In this document: one piece after another, positions 16,874 through 25,575 of the stretch
How the letters are laid out: each line of letters starts with the position of its first letter
Position numbering within the stretch: position 1 is the first letter of the stretch
NCBI GenBank assembly: GCA_963675935.2
Contig: CAXXPV010000003.1
Location: 1,240,001-1,304,000, forward strand
Source of the DNA: G963675935 sp963675935
Lineage (GTDB): Bacteria > Planctomycetota > Planctomycetia > Pirellulales > Thermoguttaceae
Direction of reading: 5' to 3'
Length of the DNA: 64,000 nucleotides
Notes under the pieces: model-generated
Seen by the model: only the letters and a program-made list of their open reading frames with translations
Databases searched by the model: none
Told to the model about the DNA's origin: nothing
Made by a program: the position numbers and the translations under genes

Positions 16874-17081
16874 GCGAGATGGGGCTGCCACACTGTTTCT
16901 GGGCTTTCTCTTTCCACTTGTGCCGACTGGCTTTCAGTTCGGCAACGCGTTTTTCCAATTGCCGAATGCGCTGTTTGCGTTTCAAGGCCTTGGTCTTCCA
17001 CTGATCGCGGCTCTTCTCGAAGAACGCCAGCAACTTGTGGGGCGGGCTTGAATAACCAATGTCTTCCAAGACGGCTTTCAT
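16845..17081 (-). CDS. Short basic coiled-coil protein of the IS, copy 2
   Basis: Identical to the copy 1 product. The leader before it carries one base change (ACTCAT for ACTCAC near 17101), which alters only the unused upstream codon. Confidence 0.75.
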   Translation of the reverse strand: MKAVLEDIGYSSPPHKLLAFFEKSRDQWKTKALKRKQRIRQLEKRVAELKASRHKWKEKAQKQCGSPISHEDRKQKRA

Positions 17082-17229
17082 GAACAACTCCTTGGTACTC
17101 ATAAAAACCGTAGTGGAACAAAAAACGTCCTAATGACCAAGACCAGTTTTTGGCACATTCCTCCCTGTTTTTAGCGGCCCACACGGAGTGTGCCTACTAC
17201 TTTTTGTCTACTGCACCGTGAACGGTTAC

Positions 17230-17569
17230 TAGTCATGGGTGGTATTATTGTCGCGTTGGCTTTGGTTGCCAAGTGGTCGCCGGAAAAAACGCGGCGGCAG
17301 CCACCCCCCCCTTCTTTCGGTCTTGCGAGGGGTGTGACTGTGGAAATCACGGCCCGCGAGACGCTTTACGCTGGAGAATTTCCTGGAAAATCCACGAAAT
17401 TCTCTCGGGGGGGCTACCCCCCGAGTGAATCTCTGCTATGATTGCTTGGTGGTAAAGCGTCTCATCTATCTTAGGGGGCGACCGACGGGGAACCTTGAAA
17501 ACCCCCAATAATTGACGAAATTTGAATTTCCGACCCACGGGGTACACGCACAAATTACGGGAGTGACCA
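17230..17569. other. Structured leader/intergenic DNA before the NarL-type regulator
   Basis: No gene. It includes nested hairpins at 17358-17463: outer 12-bp arms GAGACGCTTTAC (17358-17369) and GTAAAGCGTCTC (17452-17463), an inner stem GAGAATTTC/GAAATTCTC (17374-17382 with 17396-17404) and a G/C hairpin CTCGGGGGG/CCCCCCGAG (17404-17425). This may be a small MITE-like repeat or a structured RNA leader. GGGAG just before 17570 serves the next gene. Confidence 0.6.
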
Positions 17570-18211
17570 ATGACTGCAAACAAAATCCGATTGTTGATTG
17601 CCGACGACCATGAAGTCGTTCGCAGCGGGTTGAAGGCCATGCTGACCGGCACGGAAGTGAAAGTGGTCGGCGAGGTGTCGACCGGCGCGGCCGCCGTCAA
17701 ATTCGCGTTGGAAAACGAGGTCGATGTTGTGCTGTTGGACATCCGCATGCCCGACGGCGACGGCCTGACCGCCCTGGGACGCATCAAGCTCGACAAGCCC
17801 AACTTGCCGGTCATGATTCTGTCCACATTCGACAATCCGACGTATGTGGCCCGGGCCGTCGCCCTTGGGGCGAGCGGTTATTTGCTGAAGGGCTGCACTC
17901 GCGACCAGTTGGTGGCGGGCATTCGCACGGCGGCCTCCGGCGAGAGCGCTTGGACGCGTGACGAGCTTCGCCGCGTGACCGGCGCTTTGGCCACTCCGCG
18001 GCTTGCCGCCGACGTCGAAGTTCCTTTGACCCAGCGCGAGAGCGAGGTTCTGAAGCAATTGGCCTACGGGCTGACGAACAAGGAAATCGCCAACACGCTG
18101 CACATCAGCTATGAGACGGTCAAGGAGCACGTGCAGCACATTTTGCGGAAGATCGGCGTTTCCGACCGCACGCAAGCGGCGGTTTGGGCCGTCCGCAAGG
18201 AACTGGTCTGA
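17570..18211 (+). CDS. NarL/FixJ-type response regulator
   Basis: A 213-residue DNA-binding regulator. The receiver domain (about 6-125) has the acidic pair Asp12-Asp13 and the phosphorylation site Asp57 (VVLLDIRMPDGDG). A LuxR-type helix-turn-helix fills the C-terminus (about 148-208: LTQRESEVLKQLAYGLTNKEIANTLHISYETVKEHVQHILRK without the final Val). No histidine kinase is adjacent, so it is an orphan here. GGGAG upstream supports the start, and an intrinsic terminator follows. Confidence 0.93.
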   Translation: MTANKIRLLIADDHEVVRSGLKAMLTGTEVKVVGEVSTGAAAVKFALENEVDVVLLDIRMPDGDGLTALGRIKLDKPNLPVMILSTFDNPTYVARAVALGASGYLLKGCTRDQLVAGIRTAASGESAWTRDELRRVTGALATPRLAADVEVPLTQRESEVLKQLAYGLTNKEIANTLHISYETVKEHVQHILRKIGVSDRTQAAVWAVRKELV

Positions 18212-18230
18212 GTCTAAGGCAAACGTGGAT

Positions 18231-18263
18231 GTAGGGTGGGGCAAGCTTTATCGCGATCCCACC
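18231..18263. repeat. Repeat family B, single arm
   Basis: A half copy (GTAGGGTGGGGCAAGC...TCCCACC) without the second arm, 20 bases after the response regulator stop. Confidence 0.75.
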
Positions 18264-18282
18264 GAAAAAACTGGACATTCAA

Positions 18283-18316
18283 AAAACACCCCGCGGCGGC
18301 AGCCGTGGGGTGTTTT
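18283..18316 (+). terminator. Intrinsic terminator of the response regulator gene
   Basis: Stem AAAACACCCC (18283-18292) pairs with GGGGTGTTTT (18307-18316); a smaller inner GC stem (GCGG/CCG) sits in the loop. The T-run closes the structure on the plus strand. Confidence 0.8.
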
Positions 18317-18689
18317 CGTTCCACGCAAACCCGCATCGCCGAACTGGCTGGCTGCCGCCAGTTCTCTAGCGGCATGCCGCACACCCGTCTAGGATTTCTG
18401 TTGGGAATTCTAAACTTTCTTCTTGTGAAATCGGCGAGATTCGCCATAATGGGCGATGTTGGCATGTTTAGCTGGCGGGCTTGCCCGCCGCGTTTCGTGG
18501 CGACATCCCACGCGGCGAGCAAGCTCGCCGGCTAAACGACATTGGCGATACTTTCCTGATGGTCAATAGGTTTCGTTTCGGAGGCAGTGGTTTCACAAGC
18601 ACACTCGTTGGCAGCCCGTCGAGCGCCGATCTTTCGTGGCGATTCTTCGTGGTGATGTATGCCCTCCGAGTGTCGCAAGGAGGAAGAAG
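18317..18689. other. Intergenic region with repeat D before the aspartic protease gene
   Basis: Contains repeat family D at 18466-18540 and the tail GACATTGGCGATACTTTCCTG that is shared with 56302-56320. The promoter of the protease gene should lie in 18541-18675. AAGGAGG at 18678-18684 is a consensus ribosome site. Confidence 0.5.
18466..18540. repeat. Palindromic repeat family D, copy 1
   Basis: Arms TGTTTAGCTGGCGGGCTTGCC and GGCGAGCAAGCTCGCCGGCTA... in inverted order with a short spacer. Other copies are at 33904, 38563 and 56265, all intergenic. Confidence 0.85.
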
Positions 18690-20015
18690 ATGGCACGGCT
18701 TCGTTCTTGGCGGGTTCTTTCCGTTGCATTGTTCTTGGGCGTTTTTCTCATTGCCGCATCGCCTGCGTTGGCCGCCACGAACTACGTTGTCAATAGCAGG
18801 CAATCCGCGACGGTGTTTTTGCCCGGCGCCTTCGCCTGCTTATACGATCCCGCCAGCGATAAGGTTATTTACGACCCGGAGGCTCTCGAATATGGCTATC
18901 AATCCAGTTCATTCCCGGTATTGCTCGACACGGGCGCCAGCGGGATCATGCTCTCGAAATCGGTGAGCGAGTCCTTGAAAATTGGAACGACCGGCGAGAA
19001 GTACTCCGACTATGGCATCACCGGCACGGAAGAGTTTAATGTATCCAAGCCGGTCGGCTTACGGCTGGCCGTGGCTTCGTCGAGTATTTACTCGTTCGAG
19101 ATGGGAGATATGCTGAATATCGACTGGAATCACTTGGAAGACTTGAGCAGTTGGATTGACAGCGCCGTCGACAACACTGAAAACCAGACGTTTTACAAAT
19201 CCTACGGCACTTTCACGACGCAGGTTCGCAAGGAGGATTCGCAATACGCCGGCATGGAAGTCGCCTACAACGTGGTTGGTACGCCCGTGCTGAACAAATA
19301 TGTCATGCATGTCAAACCAAACGTGTATTCATACTCCACGCTGATTCCCACAATCGCGTATCTGGAGACGGAGCTTCTGTCGGGTATGCCGACCGATTTG
19401 CCCTCGACGGGCGCCGTCCACATCCCGCTTACCTACAAAAACTTCGTTACATCGGAAACCTCCGTCACGACGGGCGACAATCCGCTGGTTCCCGGCGTCC
19501 ATGTGACCTATGGCGGCAAATCCACGACACCCAGCGAGTGGCTTTTCGACACAGGCGCATCGGTAACCATGATGGGCACCGACTTGGCCACGGAAATTGG
19601 AATCCCATGGCAATCCGAAGATCCGGCCTCCGTCATTTTGGTGTCGGGCGTCGGCAAAGATAGCACGGAAATTACTCTGAGCGGCTACAAAGTGGACTGT
19701 CTGATCATTCCCACCGCCGACGGCGGCGAACTCACTTTTGCCAACGTCATTGTGTATATTTCGACCGACGGCGCGTTGCCGGCCAATCTGACGGGCATCC
19801 TCGGCATGAATCTCTTCAGCCAATCGATCGACTACAACGACGAGTTCAGCATCTACTATCCCACCGCCAGCGCCTTCAGCGATTGGTATATCGATCATAA
19901 CGGCGGCGAGCTGGTCCTTGTGATGGCCGTGCCCGAACCGTCATCCTTCGTCCTCTTGGCCGTCGGCCTGTCGTTCTTTCTGCTGCGGCGGACGATTCGG
20001 CGGCGTCGGGCATAA
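18690..20015 (+). CDS. Two-lobed aspartic protease with PEP-CTERM anchor
   Basis: A 441-residue exported protein. Signal peptide at 1-29 (LSVALFLGVFLIAASPALA). Two active-site-like motifs are present, Asp80-Thr-Gly (VLLDTGASGIMLS) and Asp287-Thr-Gly (WLFDTGASVTMMG), the arrangement of two-domain pepsin-like enzymes rather than the single-motif, dimeric retropepsins usual in bacteria. GILGMNLF at about 370 is a typical structural motif of the second lobe. It ends with VPEPSSFVLLAVGLSFFLLRR and arginines, a PEP-CTERM sorting signal, so it should be processed and tethered at the envelope. A strong AAGGAGG fixes the start. Proteolytic activity is inferred, not proven. Confidence 0.87.
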   Translation: MARLRSWRVLSVALFLGVFLIAASPALAATNYVVNSRQSATVFLPGAFACLYDPASDKVIYDPEALEYGYQSSSFPVLLDTGASGIMLSKSVSESLKIGTTGEKYSDYGITGTEEFNVSKPVGLRLAVASSSIYSFEMGDMLNIDWNHLEDLSSWIDSAVDNTENQTFYKSYGTFTTQVRKEDSQYAGMEVAYNVVGTPVLNKYVMHVKPNVYSYSTLIPTIAYLETELLSGMPTDLPSTGAVHIPLTYKNFVTSETSVTTGDNPLVPGVHVTYGGKSTTPSEWLFDTGASVTMMGTDLATEIGIPWQSEDPASVILVSGVGKDSTEITLSGYKVDCLIIPTADGGELTFANVIVYISTDGALPANLTGILGMNLFSQSIDYNDEFSIYYPTASAFSDWYIDHNGGELVLVMAVPEPSSFVLLAVGLSFFLLRRTIRRRRA

Positions 20016-20127
20016 ACGCCTTCGGTCGTACGGGGCTTCTTGATCGGCCACCTGCGGCGCGGTAGAGTAAGCATTGGTGTATTGTTTGCCACACTCTCAA
20101 ATTCACCCTTCCTATGGAGCCCGCCCC

Positions 20128-21036
20128 ATGAGTATCTCTCGACGCGGATTTCTGACCACCGGCGCCGTTATTGCTAGCGCAACCGTGTTGCCTAACAACA
20201 AGATTCTTTCGGCCTCGCCCGCCACAGCAGACGAACCGACGGCCAAGCCCGTGGCCGCTTTGAAACTTTCGAGCCAATTGGGCATTATTCCCGGCAACAG
20301 CCTCGATGAAAAACTGGCCCAGATGGAAAAATGGGGCTTCGACGGCGTCGAGCTCGGCGGCGACGTCGTTGGCAACGAGAAAAAATACGAAGAGGCCGTC
20401 AAAAAGACCAAGCTCAAAGTCAGCGCGATTTGTTGGGGATCGCACAACGGCGATCTCGTCTCCGACGTGGTCGCGAAACGAGCCGGCGGGATTGAAGCCC
20501 TCAAGCAAGTGCTAACGTCGGCCGGCGCCGTCGGATCGACCGGCGTGATCTACGTGCCGGCCTTCAACGGGCAGACCAAGCTCGCCAACCAAGAAATCCG
20601 CAAAATCCTGCTCGATACGCTGCCGGCCATCGGCGAACACGCCGAAAAAGCCGGCACGCGAGTCTTGTTCGAGCCGCTGAATCGCAACGAGGCGTTCTTC
20701 CTGCGCCAGGTGGCCGACGCCGCGTCGATCGCCCGCGACTGCAAGAACCCGGCCATCGGCGTAATGGGCGACTTCTACCACATGTTCATCGAAGAGACCA
20801 GCGACATGGGGGCGTTCATCTCGGGCGGCCCGCGCGTGCATCACGTCCATTTGGCCTCGCGCACCCGCGTGTTGCCAGGTCAGGACGAGCGGTCGTTCGT
20901 CGATGGATTCCGCGGGCTGAAGTGGATCGGCTACCAGGATTATTGCAGCTTCGAGTGCGGCGTGAAGGGCGATGGGAACGTCGAGATTCCCAAGTCGCTG
21001 GCGTTCCTCCGCGACCAGTGGGCGAAAGCGGTTTAG
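20128..21036 (+). CDS. Tat-exported sugar phosphate isomerase/epimerase-like TIM barrel
   Basis: A 302-residue protein of the xylose-isomerase-like TIM-barrel superfamily. The N-terminus SRRGFLTTG is a twin-arginine signal. Barrel motifs include WGFDGVEL, VLFEPLNRNEAFF and IGVMGDFYHM, with His and Glu residues placed for metal binding (HHVHLAS, SFECG). The substrate is unknown; members act on keto-sugars and inositols. The oxidoreductase gene follows in the same direction after a 300-base gap, a frequent pairing in planctomycetes that suggests shared periplasmic sugar turnover. Confidence 0.87.
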   Translation: MSISRRGFLTTGAVIASATVLPNNKILSASPATADEPTAKPVAALKLSSQLGIIPGNSLDEKLAQMEKWGFDGVELGGDVVGNEKKYEEAVKKTKLKVSAICWGSHNGDLVSDVVAKRAGGIEALKQVLTSAGAVGSTGVIYVPAFNGQTKLANQEIRKILLDTLPAIGEHAEKAGTRVLFEPLNRNEAFFLRQVADAASIARDCKNPAIGVMGDFYHMFIEETSDMGAFISGGPRVHHVHLASRTRVLPGQDERSFVDGFRGLKWIGYQDYCSFECGVKGDGNVEIPKSLAFLRDQWAKAV

Positions 21037-21335
21037 CATCGGCGAATCAAGACGATGTCGAGCCGGGGGAGAACGGGCGACAGCCACCAAATCTGCGGAA
21101 GATAGGCAATTGTTTTCACGATATACAGCCTATATTCGCAATATTTGGTGGATGTCACCTTTTTTGCCCTGACCTGTTTGCCCCGGGAACGCGCTTGCAG
21201 ATTTCGCCGAAACCAATTATTCTAACAAGTTGATGGTGATCGGATTTGTTATTCCGGTCCATCGTTCTACCGCATAACCCGCCACGGTAAGTTGAGTATC
21301 CCACCTTTCCCTTCTTCCGTAGGAGTCGAGATTCC

Positions 21336-22658
21336 ATGTCACACAGTACCAATCGTCGTCGGTTTCTCCAGACAACGGCCCTGACGGGCGTCGGCTTTTG
21401 GGTGGCCGGCGGTGTTCGAGCCCAAGAGAGCAAGTCGCCCAACGAGCGAATCGCCATTGCCAGCATCGGCGTTAGCGGAAAGGGCTCGAGCGATTCGGAA
21501 GACGCCGGCCAGAGCGCCGACATGGTCGCCATTTGCGACGTCGATGAGAATTTTCTCAACAACGCCGGCGAAAAGAAGTTTCCGGGGGCCAAGCGTTTCA
21601 CCGACTTCCGCCAGATGCTCGACGAGATGGGCAAGAGCATCGACGCGGTGACGGTCAGCACGCCCGACCACACCCATGCCCCGGCCGCACTGATGGCCAT
21701 GCGGATGGGCAAGCATTGCTTCTGCCAGAAGCCGTTGACGCACACGATCTACGAAGCTCGGCTCATGGCCCAAGTGGCCAAAGAGAAGAACTTGGCCACG
21801 CAGATGGGCAACCAGGGCACGGCCAGCAGCCCGTTACGCAAGGCCGCGGCCATCGTCAAGTCGGGCGCGCTCGGCACGGTCAAGGAAGTTCACGTTTGGA
21901 CGAACCGGCCCCTCTGGCCGCAAGGCGGAAACCGGCCCGCGCCCAAGCCGTGTTCAAAACACTTGAATTGGGATCTTTGGCTCAGCGTGGCACCGGAGCG
22001 TCCGTACGCCAACGGCTATCATCCGTTCTCGTGGCGCGGCTGGTGGGATTTCGGCACCGGCGCCTTGGGCGACATGGCCTGCCACACCGTGAACATGCCC
22101 TACATGGCCCTCAACTTGCGCGATCCGATCTCCGTTCAGGCCGAATGCTCGGGCCACAACAAGGACAGTTATCCGAGTTGGTCGATCATCAACTTCGAGT
22201 ATCCCGCCTTGGGCGATCGAGCGGCCGTCAAGCTGAAGTGGTATGACGGCGGCAAGCGGCCCAACGAAGCCATGCTCGAAGGCAAGCCGATGAGCGCCAG
22301 CGGAATTTTGATCGTCGGCGATAAGGCCAAGTTCTATGCGCCGGGCGACTACTGCGATCAGGAGCTTTACATGCTCGGCGCCGATGTGCCCGAGGTGAAG
22401 TTTGTCGAGTCGCCGGGCCACTTCGAGGAGTGGATTCGCGCCATCAAGGGCGGCGAACCGGCGATGTCGAACTTCCAGAACTACGCCGGCGGTCTGACCG
22501 AGACCATTTTGCTTGGCAATCTCGCCGTTTGGGTCGCCGCCGCCGGCAAGGGTGAGAAGGTCGAGTGGGACGCCAAGAACATGAAGTCGCCGAACGTCGC
22601 CGGCCTCGAGTCGATCATCAAGCCGACCTATCGCAAGGGCTATACGCTCGACGTGTGA
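21336..22658 (+). CDS. Tat-exported Gfo/Idh/MocA family oxidoreductase
   Basis: A 440-residue NAD(P)-dependent sugar oxidoreductase. Twin-arginine signal NRRRFLQTTALTG at the N-terminus. The Rossmann domain contains IGVSGKGS and VAICDVDENF; the catalytic-site motif normally EKP reads FCQKPL. The C-terminal alpha/beta domain has the family's HPFSWRGWWDFGTGALGDM, where the aspartate and neighbours line the substrate pocket. Family members of this type in planctomycetes are usually called 'Gfo/Idh/MocA with Tat signal'. The substrate is unknown. A clear terminator ends the unit. Confidence 0.92.
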   Translation: MSHSTNRRRFLQTTALTGVGFWVAGGVRAQESKSPNERIAIASIGVSGKGSSDSEDAGQSADMVAICDVDENFLNNAGEKKFPGAKRFTDFRQMLDEMGKSIDAVTVSTPDHTHAPAALMAMRMGKHCFCQKPLTHTIYEARLMAQVAKEKNLATQMGNQGTASSPLRKAAAIVKSGALGTVKEVHVWTNRPLWPQGGNRPAPKPCSKHLNWDLWLSVAPERPYANGYHPFSWRGWWDFGTGALGDMACHTVNMPYMALNLRDPISVQAECSGHNKDSYPSWSIINFEYPALGDRAAVKLKWYDGGKRPNEAMLEGKPMSASGILIVGDKAKFYAPGDYCDQELYMLGADVPEVKFVESPGHFEEWIRAIKGGEPAMSNFQNYAGGLTETILLGNLAVWVAAAGKGEKVEWDAKNMKSPNVAGLESIIKPTYRKGYTLDV

Positions 22659-22687
22659 TCGGACGCTGATCGACGTGTGTAAAATTA

Positions 22688-22723
22688 AAAAAGCCCGCGA
22701 GCCGCAAGGTTCGCGGGCTTTTT
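22688..22723 (+). terminator. Intrinsic terminator after the oxidoreductase gene
   Basis: A 13-bp stem AAAAAGCCCGCGA (22688-22700) with TCGCGGGCTTTTT (22711-22723) around a 10-base loop, ending in a T-run. It can act in both directions because of the A/T symmetry. Confidence 0.92.
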
Positions 22724-22773
22724 CGTCGACGCGACACATTAGGGTCTGTTAAAAACAAGTTGGTAAATTACAC

Positions 22774-22832
22774 GTAGGACGGATTTCCGAATCCGTCCAG
22801 CTTTCGAGGACGGATTCGGAAATCCGTCCTAC
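22774..22832. repeat. Palindromic repeat family K, copy 1
   Basis: Inverted arms GTAGGACGGATTTCCGAATCC and its complement, each arm also internally palindromic (GGATTTCCGAATCC). It is bracketed by a second weak inverted pair, TCTGTTAAA and TTTAACAGA. A second copy is at 52913-52970 with similar flanks (AAGTTGATCAAATT). Confidence 0.88.
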
Positions 22833-22862
22833 GAAATTGCCAGGTTATTCTTTAACAGAGCC

Positions 22863-24578
22863 TTATTTCACCGTGGCCTCGATGAAGAGGTATAGCTGAG
22901 GCGTGTCGGCGGCCTCCTTTTCGTCGGCTGCCGGTTCGCGGGTTAGACCGCCGACAAGCGTTGGCTGGTCCAGTGGCGCTTTCAGCGTGGTGGCCAATTG
23001 GCCCACGACGACGTTGACTCGATCCAAATTCATCGAGGTGTGGCCGCCCGCTTTTTGCATGACCCCGGCGTCTTTCTTGGCGTCGGCTTTTTCGCCGCCG
23101 AGAAAGTGGATCGGCTCGGCCGAGATTTCGGCGCGAGTGACGGAGCTGCACAGATCGAGCAGAACCATTTGGCTGGTGGGCAAAAACTGCGGGGTAATCT
23201 GAAGCATGGCGCCCGATTGCGGACTGCTGATGATTGGCTGATAACCGACGCAGTCGCCCTCGCCGCCGCCTCCGCCCACGACGGGAACCGCTCCGACCAC
23301 CGCCGAATGATTGCGCCCGGAAGCGATATGCACGGTCTGTCCGCTGAGACACGTGACGGCGCCGATGTATCCTTTGGCCTTGGCAGCCATCTCGTCCAAC
23401 GCCTTCCGGTCGATGCCGCCGTCCTTGCCCGGTCTGTTGTTCGACAGTTGATCGAGCTGCTTGAGGTCCAACAGGAGCCACGTAGCGCGGATGGTGATGG
23501 TTTTCAGCCCCGGGCTGGACGCCTGAAGGTATTCGAGCAACTTTTCGATCTCTTCATGTGCGGCCTCGGTTTGACCGATGACGAGCATACCGCCCATCGA
23601 CGAGATCGTGCCGGGTCCGCCAACGTCCTCCCACGAGTTGGGCAGAACGCAGTGCGTGATGGTATAGATCAGATCGTCCATCGTGAAGTTCAAGTCGGTG
23701 CTGCGAGGCTGTCGGGAACGCGAGACGCCAGCCGGAATGCCGCCGGCGCGGGCAGGTTTGTTGGACGCATTAGGCTTGGCAGCGCCGCCCATTCCGCCCC
23801 CTCCCATTCCTCCCGCAGCGCCGCCCTTGGGTGGTTGTGCCAGTTGGGCAAAAACTGGTGTCGCTAGGGGAGAAACTCCGGGAACACTGGAGACGTTGTC
23901 CGCCGGCGCCTTATCGGGCACGCTGAACATTCCGCCGCCCATGCCGCCCGCGCCGCCATCCATGCCGCCCATGCCGCCAACCATGCCACCCGCTGAACCA
24001 GCGGAAACCGATCTTGGGAATCCGCCGCTGCTTACGCCCGGCACATACATGCCCTCGAATGGATAGGAAGGCTTCGGAGCAACCAATTCTTGGACGGCGT
24101 AGACCCTGGTAACCAGTTGGTTGTCGGCCCCCTCGAAGGTTGTTATGAGCAAGACGTTGTCTTTGGTGATCCAAGTGAGCTCAAGTTGTTTGAGCAAGAG
24201 TTTCATTGCGGTTTGGACCGGCATGTTCTTGGCGGAAAAGGTGATCGCAACATCGGTGTTAATTCCCACGTCGCTCAATGCCCTGAGGTCCAGCTGGACC
24301 TCCAGTTTGGTCACTTCCTTGAGAGACTTGACGACATCCGCCAGCGGAGTCTCAATGAAGTTGAAATCAGCCTTTGTCTGGAGCGCTTGCCGGATCGATT
24401 GTCCGGCCGAAGCGCGCTCGGCCACTTTCGCAATGACAGCGCCGTTCGCTGGGGGCGTGGGTTTCTTTTCCTGTCCAGACGCGGCAGCCGCCATCAGGAT
24501 GCAGGCCCCGAAGGCCATGCATGTTCCGAATGTGTGGCACAGACTCCAACATTGAACTCGACCGGAGTGACATCGCAT
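22863..24578 (-). CDS. Secretin/STN-domain-like exported protein
   Basis: A 571-residue exported protein. After the signal region an STN-like domain (about 65-140) shows ITFSAKNMPVQTAMKLLLKQLELTWI and VLLITT. A Gly/Met-rich linker follows (GGMGGMDGGAGGMGGGM). Then a second module reads DLIYTITHCVLP...MLVIGQTEAAHEEIEKLLEYL, typical of secretin N-domains. The C-terminal part ends LATTLKAPLDQPTLVGGLT...QLYLFIEATV, which resembles the start and end of a secretin barrel but is short. Possibly a reduced secretin or a periplasmic adaptor. It is the last gene of the sigma-factor operon, three bases after its neighbour. Confidence 0.75.
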   Translation of the reverse strand: MRCHSGRVQCWSLCHTFGTCMAFGACILMAAAASGQEKKPTPPANGAVIAKVAERASAGQSIRQALQTKADFNFIETPLADVVKSLKEVTKLEVQLDLRALSDVGINTDVAITFSAKNMPVQTAMKLLLKQLELTWITKDNVLLITTFEGADNQLVTRVYAVQELVAPKPSYPFEGMYVPGVSSGGFPRSVSAGSAGGMVGGMGGMDGGAGGMGGGMFSVPDKAPADNVSSVPGVSPLATPVFAQLAQPPKGGAAGGMGGGGMGGAAKPNASNKPARAGGIPAGVSRSRQPRSTDLNFTMDDLIYTITHCVLPNSWEDVGGPGTISSMGGMLVIGQTEAAHEEIEKLLEYLQASSPGLKTITIRATWLLLDLKQLDQLSNNRPGKDGGIDRKALDEMAAKAKGYIGAVTCLSGQTVHIASGRNHSAVVGAVPVVGGGGGEGDCVGYQPIISSPQSGAMLQITPQFLPTSQMVLLDLCSSVTRAEISAEPIHFLGGEKADAKKDAGVMQKAGGHTSMNLDRVNVVVGQLATTLKAPLDQPTLVGGLTREPAADEKEAADTPQLYLFIEATVK

Positions 24579-24581
24579 GAT

Positions 24582-25574
24582 CTAAGACCTCCAAAGTGAA
24601 GATGTTTGAAAAAGTCGTTTCGCATTCCATAGGGTGGCCGATAGCATTGGATCGCGTTCGGCATTGGCCAGAAACTGCTTCGCGGTTTCCTCGGAACTGG
24701 ACATGAGAGCGACCATCGCCTCTTGGCGATACACGCCGCGACACACCATCGCAATCAACTCGCGGGAGACCTCCGGCTGGTCAAGCCGGCCCAAAACCCG
24801 CGCGGCGGCCATTCGCCGGCTGGCCGACGAACTGCGAAGGCATTGGAACAACATCTTTACGGGTGGATTGGATGCGACTGACACGCAATCGAGCGCATCG
24901 GCCGATGTCCGAGGGTTTTCCACAAGCTCCAAAAAGACCTTTACCGAGGGCGGATCATCGCGCATCAAAAGCGCCGACAACAATTCCTTCCGCGCCACGG
25001 GATCCTGCTCCTCGATGGCCAATCGACCCAGGGTTGGCGAATCGGAGGCTTCTGCCAAGGCGCGAATCGGCGGCTCGGCGGCTCGGTCTGCCGGCTCTTC
25101 AACCTCCGCTACCGCGTCGAGCGTCTCGGCGGCGGCAAGTTGCCGGCGGCGTTCGCGGACGCTTCGCCGGTGGGCGGCAATCATCATAAGCTCGTAAGGA
25201 TTCGCCGTATTCGGCCGATGTTTCGCGACCGACGAGGCGGCCTTGGGACGTTTTAAGGCCGGCGCCGCCTCGGTTTTCGGCACTGTTGGCTGGACGGCCG
25301 GGGACGCGGATGTCGCGGCGACGTTGTTTTCCCGATTCGGCCGAACCGTTCGCCATACGCATTGCCAAAATGTTGCGACAACGGCCAGCAATGTCCCAGC
25401 CGTGGCTAACGCAAACAACCGTCGTCGCCGACGCGATCGGCGGACCAGGAGCGATCTCCACTGGCCGCGCAGACGGACAATTGCCTCGGGCGCCGGCTCG
25501 GGCCAGCGGGCATCGGCCAACAGACGATCCAGCGGATCAGGCTCGCCGTCAGTTTTATTCGGTTCCCAGTCCAT
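24582..25574 (-). CDS. Single-TM protein with HEAT-like C-terminal region, ECF-linked
   Basis: A 330-residue protein encoded one base after the sigma gene. A cytoplasmic N-terminal segment of about 55 residues ends with RRSRRRRR, followed by one membrane helix (LFALATAGTLLAVVATFWQCVW, about 54-72). The C-terminal part (about 160-330) consists of Ala/Leu-rich helical repeats resembling HEAT motifs. By position and topology it could be the anti-sigma factor, but no ZAS zinc motif is visible, so that is inference only. Confidence 0.7.
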   Translation of the reverse strand: MDWEPNKTDGEPDPLDRLLADARWPEPAPEAIVRLRGQWRSLLVRRSRRRRRLFALATAGTLLAVVATFWQCVWRTVRPNRENNVAATSASPAVQPTVPKTEAAPALKRPKAASSVAKHRPNTANPYELMMIAAHRRSVRERRRQLAAAETLDAVAEVEEPADRAAEPPIRALAEASDSPTLGRLAIEEQDPVARKELLSALLMRDDPPSVKVFLELVENPRTSADALDCVSVASNPPVKMLFQCLRSSSASRRMAAARVLGRLDQPEVSRELIAMVCRGVYRQEAMVALMSSSEETAKQFLANAERDPMLSATLWNAKRLFQTSSLWRS

Positions 25575-25575
25575 C

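Larger units (their letters stand above)
15478..17181 (-). mobile_element. 1704-bp insertion sequence, copy 2
   Basis: Same length, ends and orientation as copy 1, with flanking direct repeats CACGGAGTG at 15469-15477 and 17182-17190. It occupies the second, oppositely oriented arm of the same palindromic element. The two copies in tandem leave about 100 bases between them and could act as a composite or be lost by recombination. Confidence 0.93.
13653..17229. repeat. Palindromic target element split by two IS copies
   Basis: After removing both IS copies the site reads as an inverted-repeat element: arm AGTAGCAGGCACACTCCGTG..., a core of about 70 bases (about 15393-15465), and the reverse-complement arm ending TGCCTACTACT. 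Each arm holds the palindrome GGCACACTCCGTGTGCC and each palindrome contains one IS at its centre. The outer right flank to 17229 (GCACCGTGAACGGTTAC) is also shared, inverted, with 28114-28153. Confidence 0.85.
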
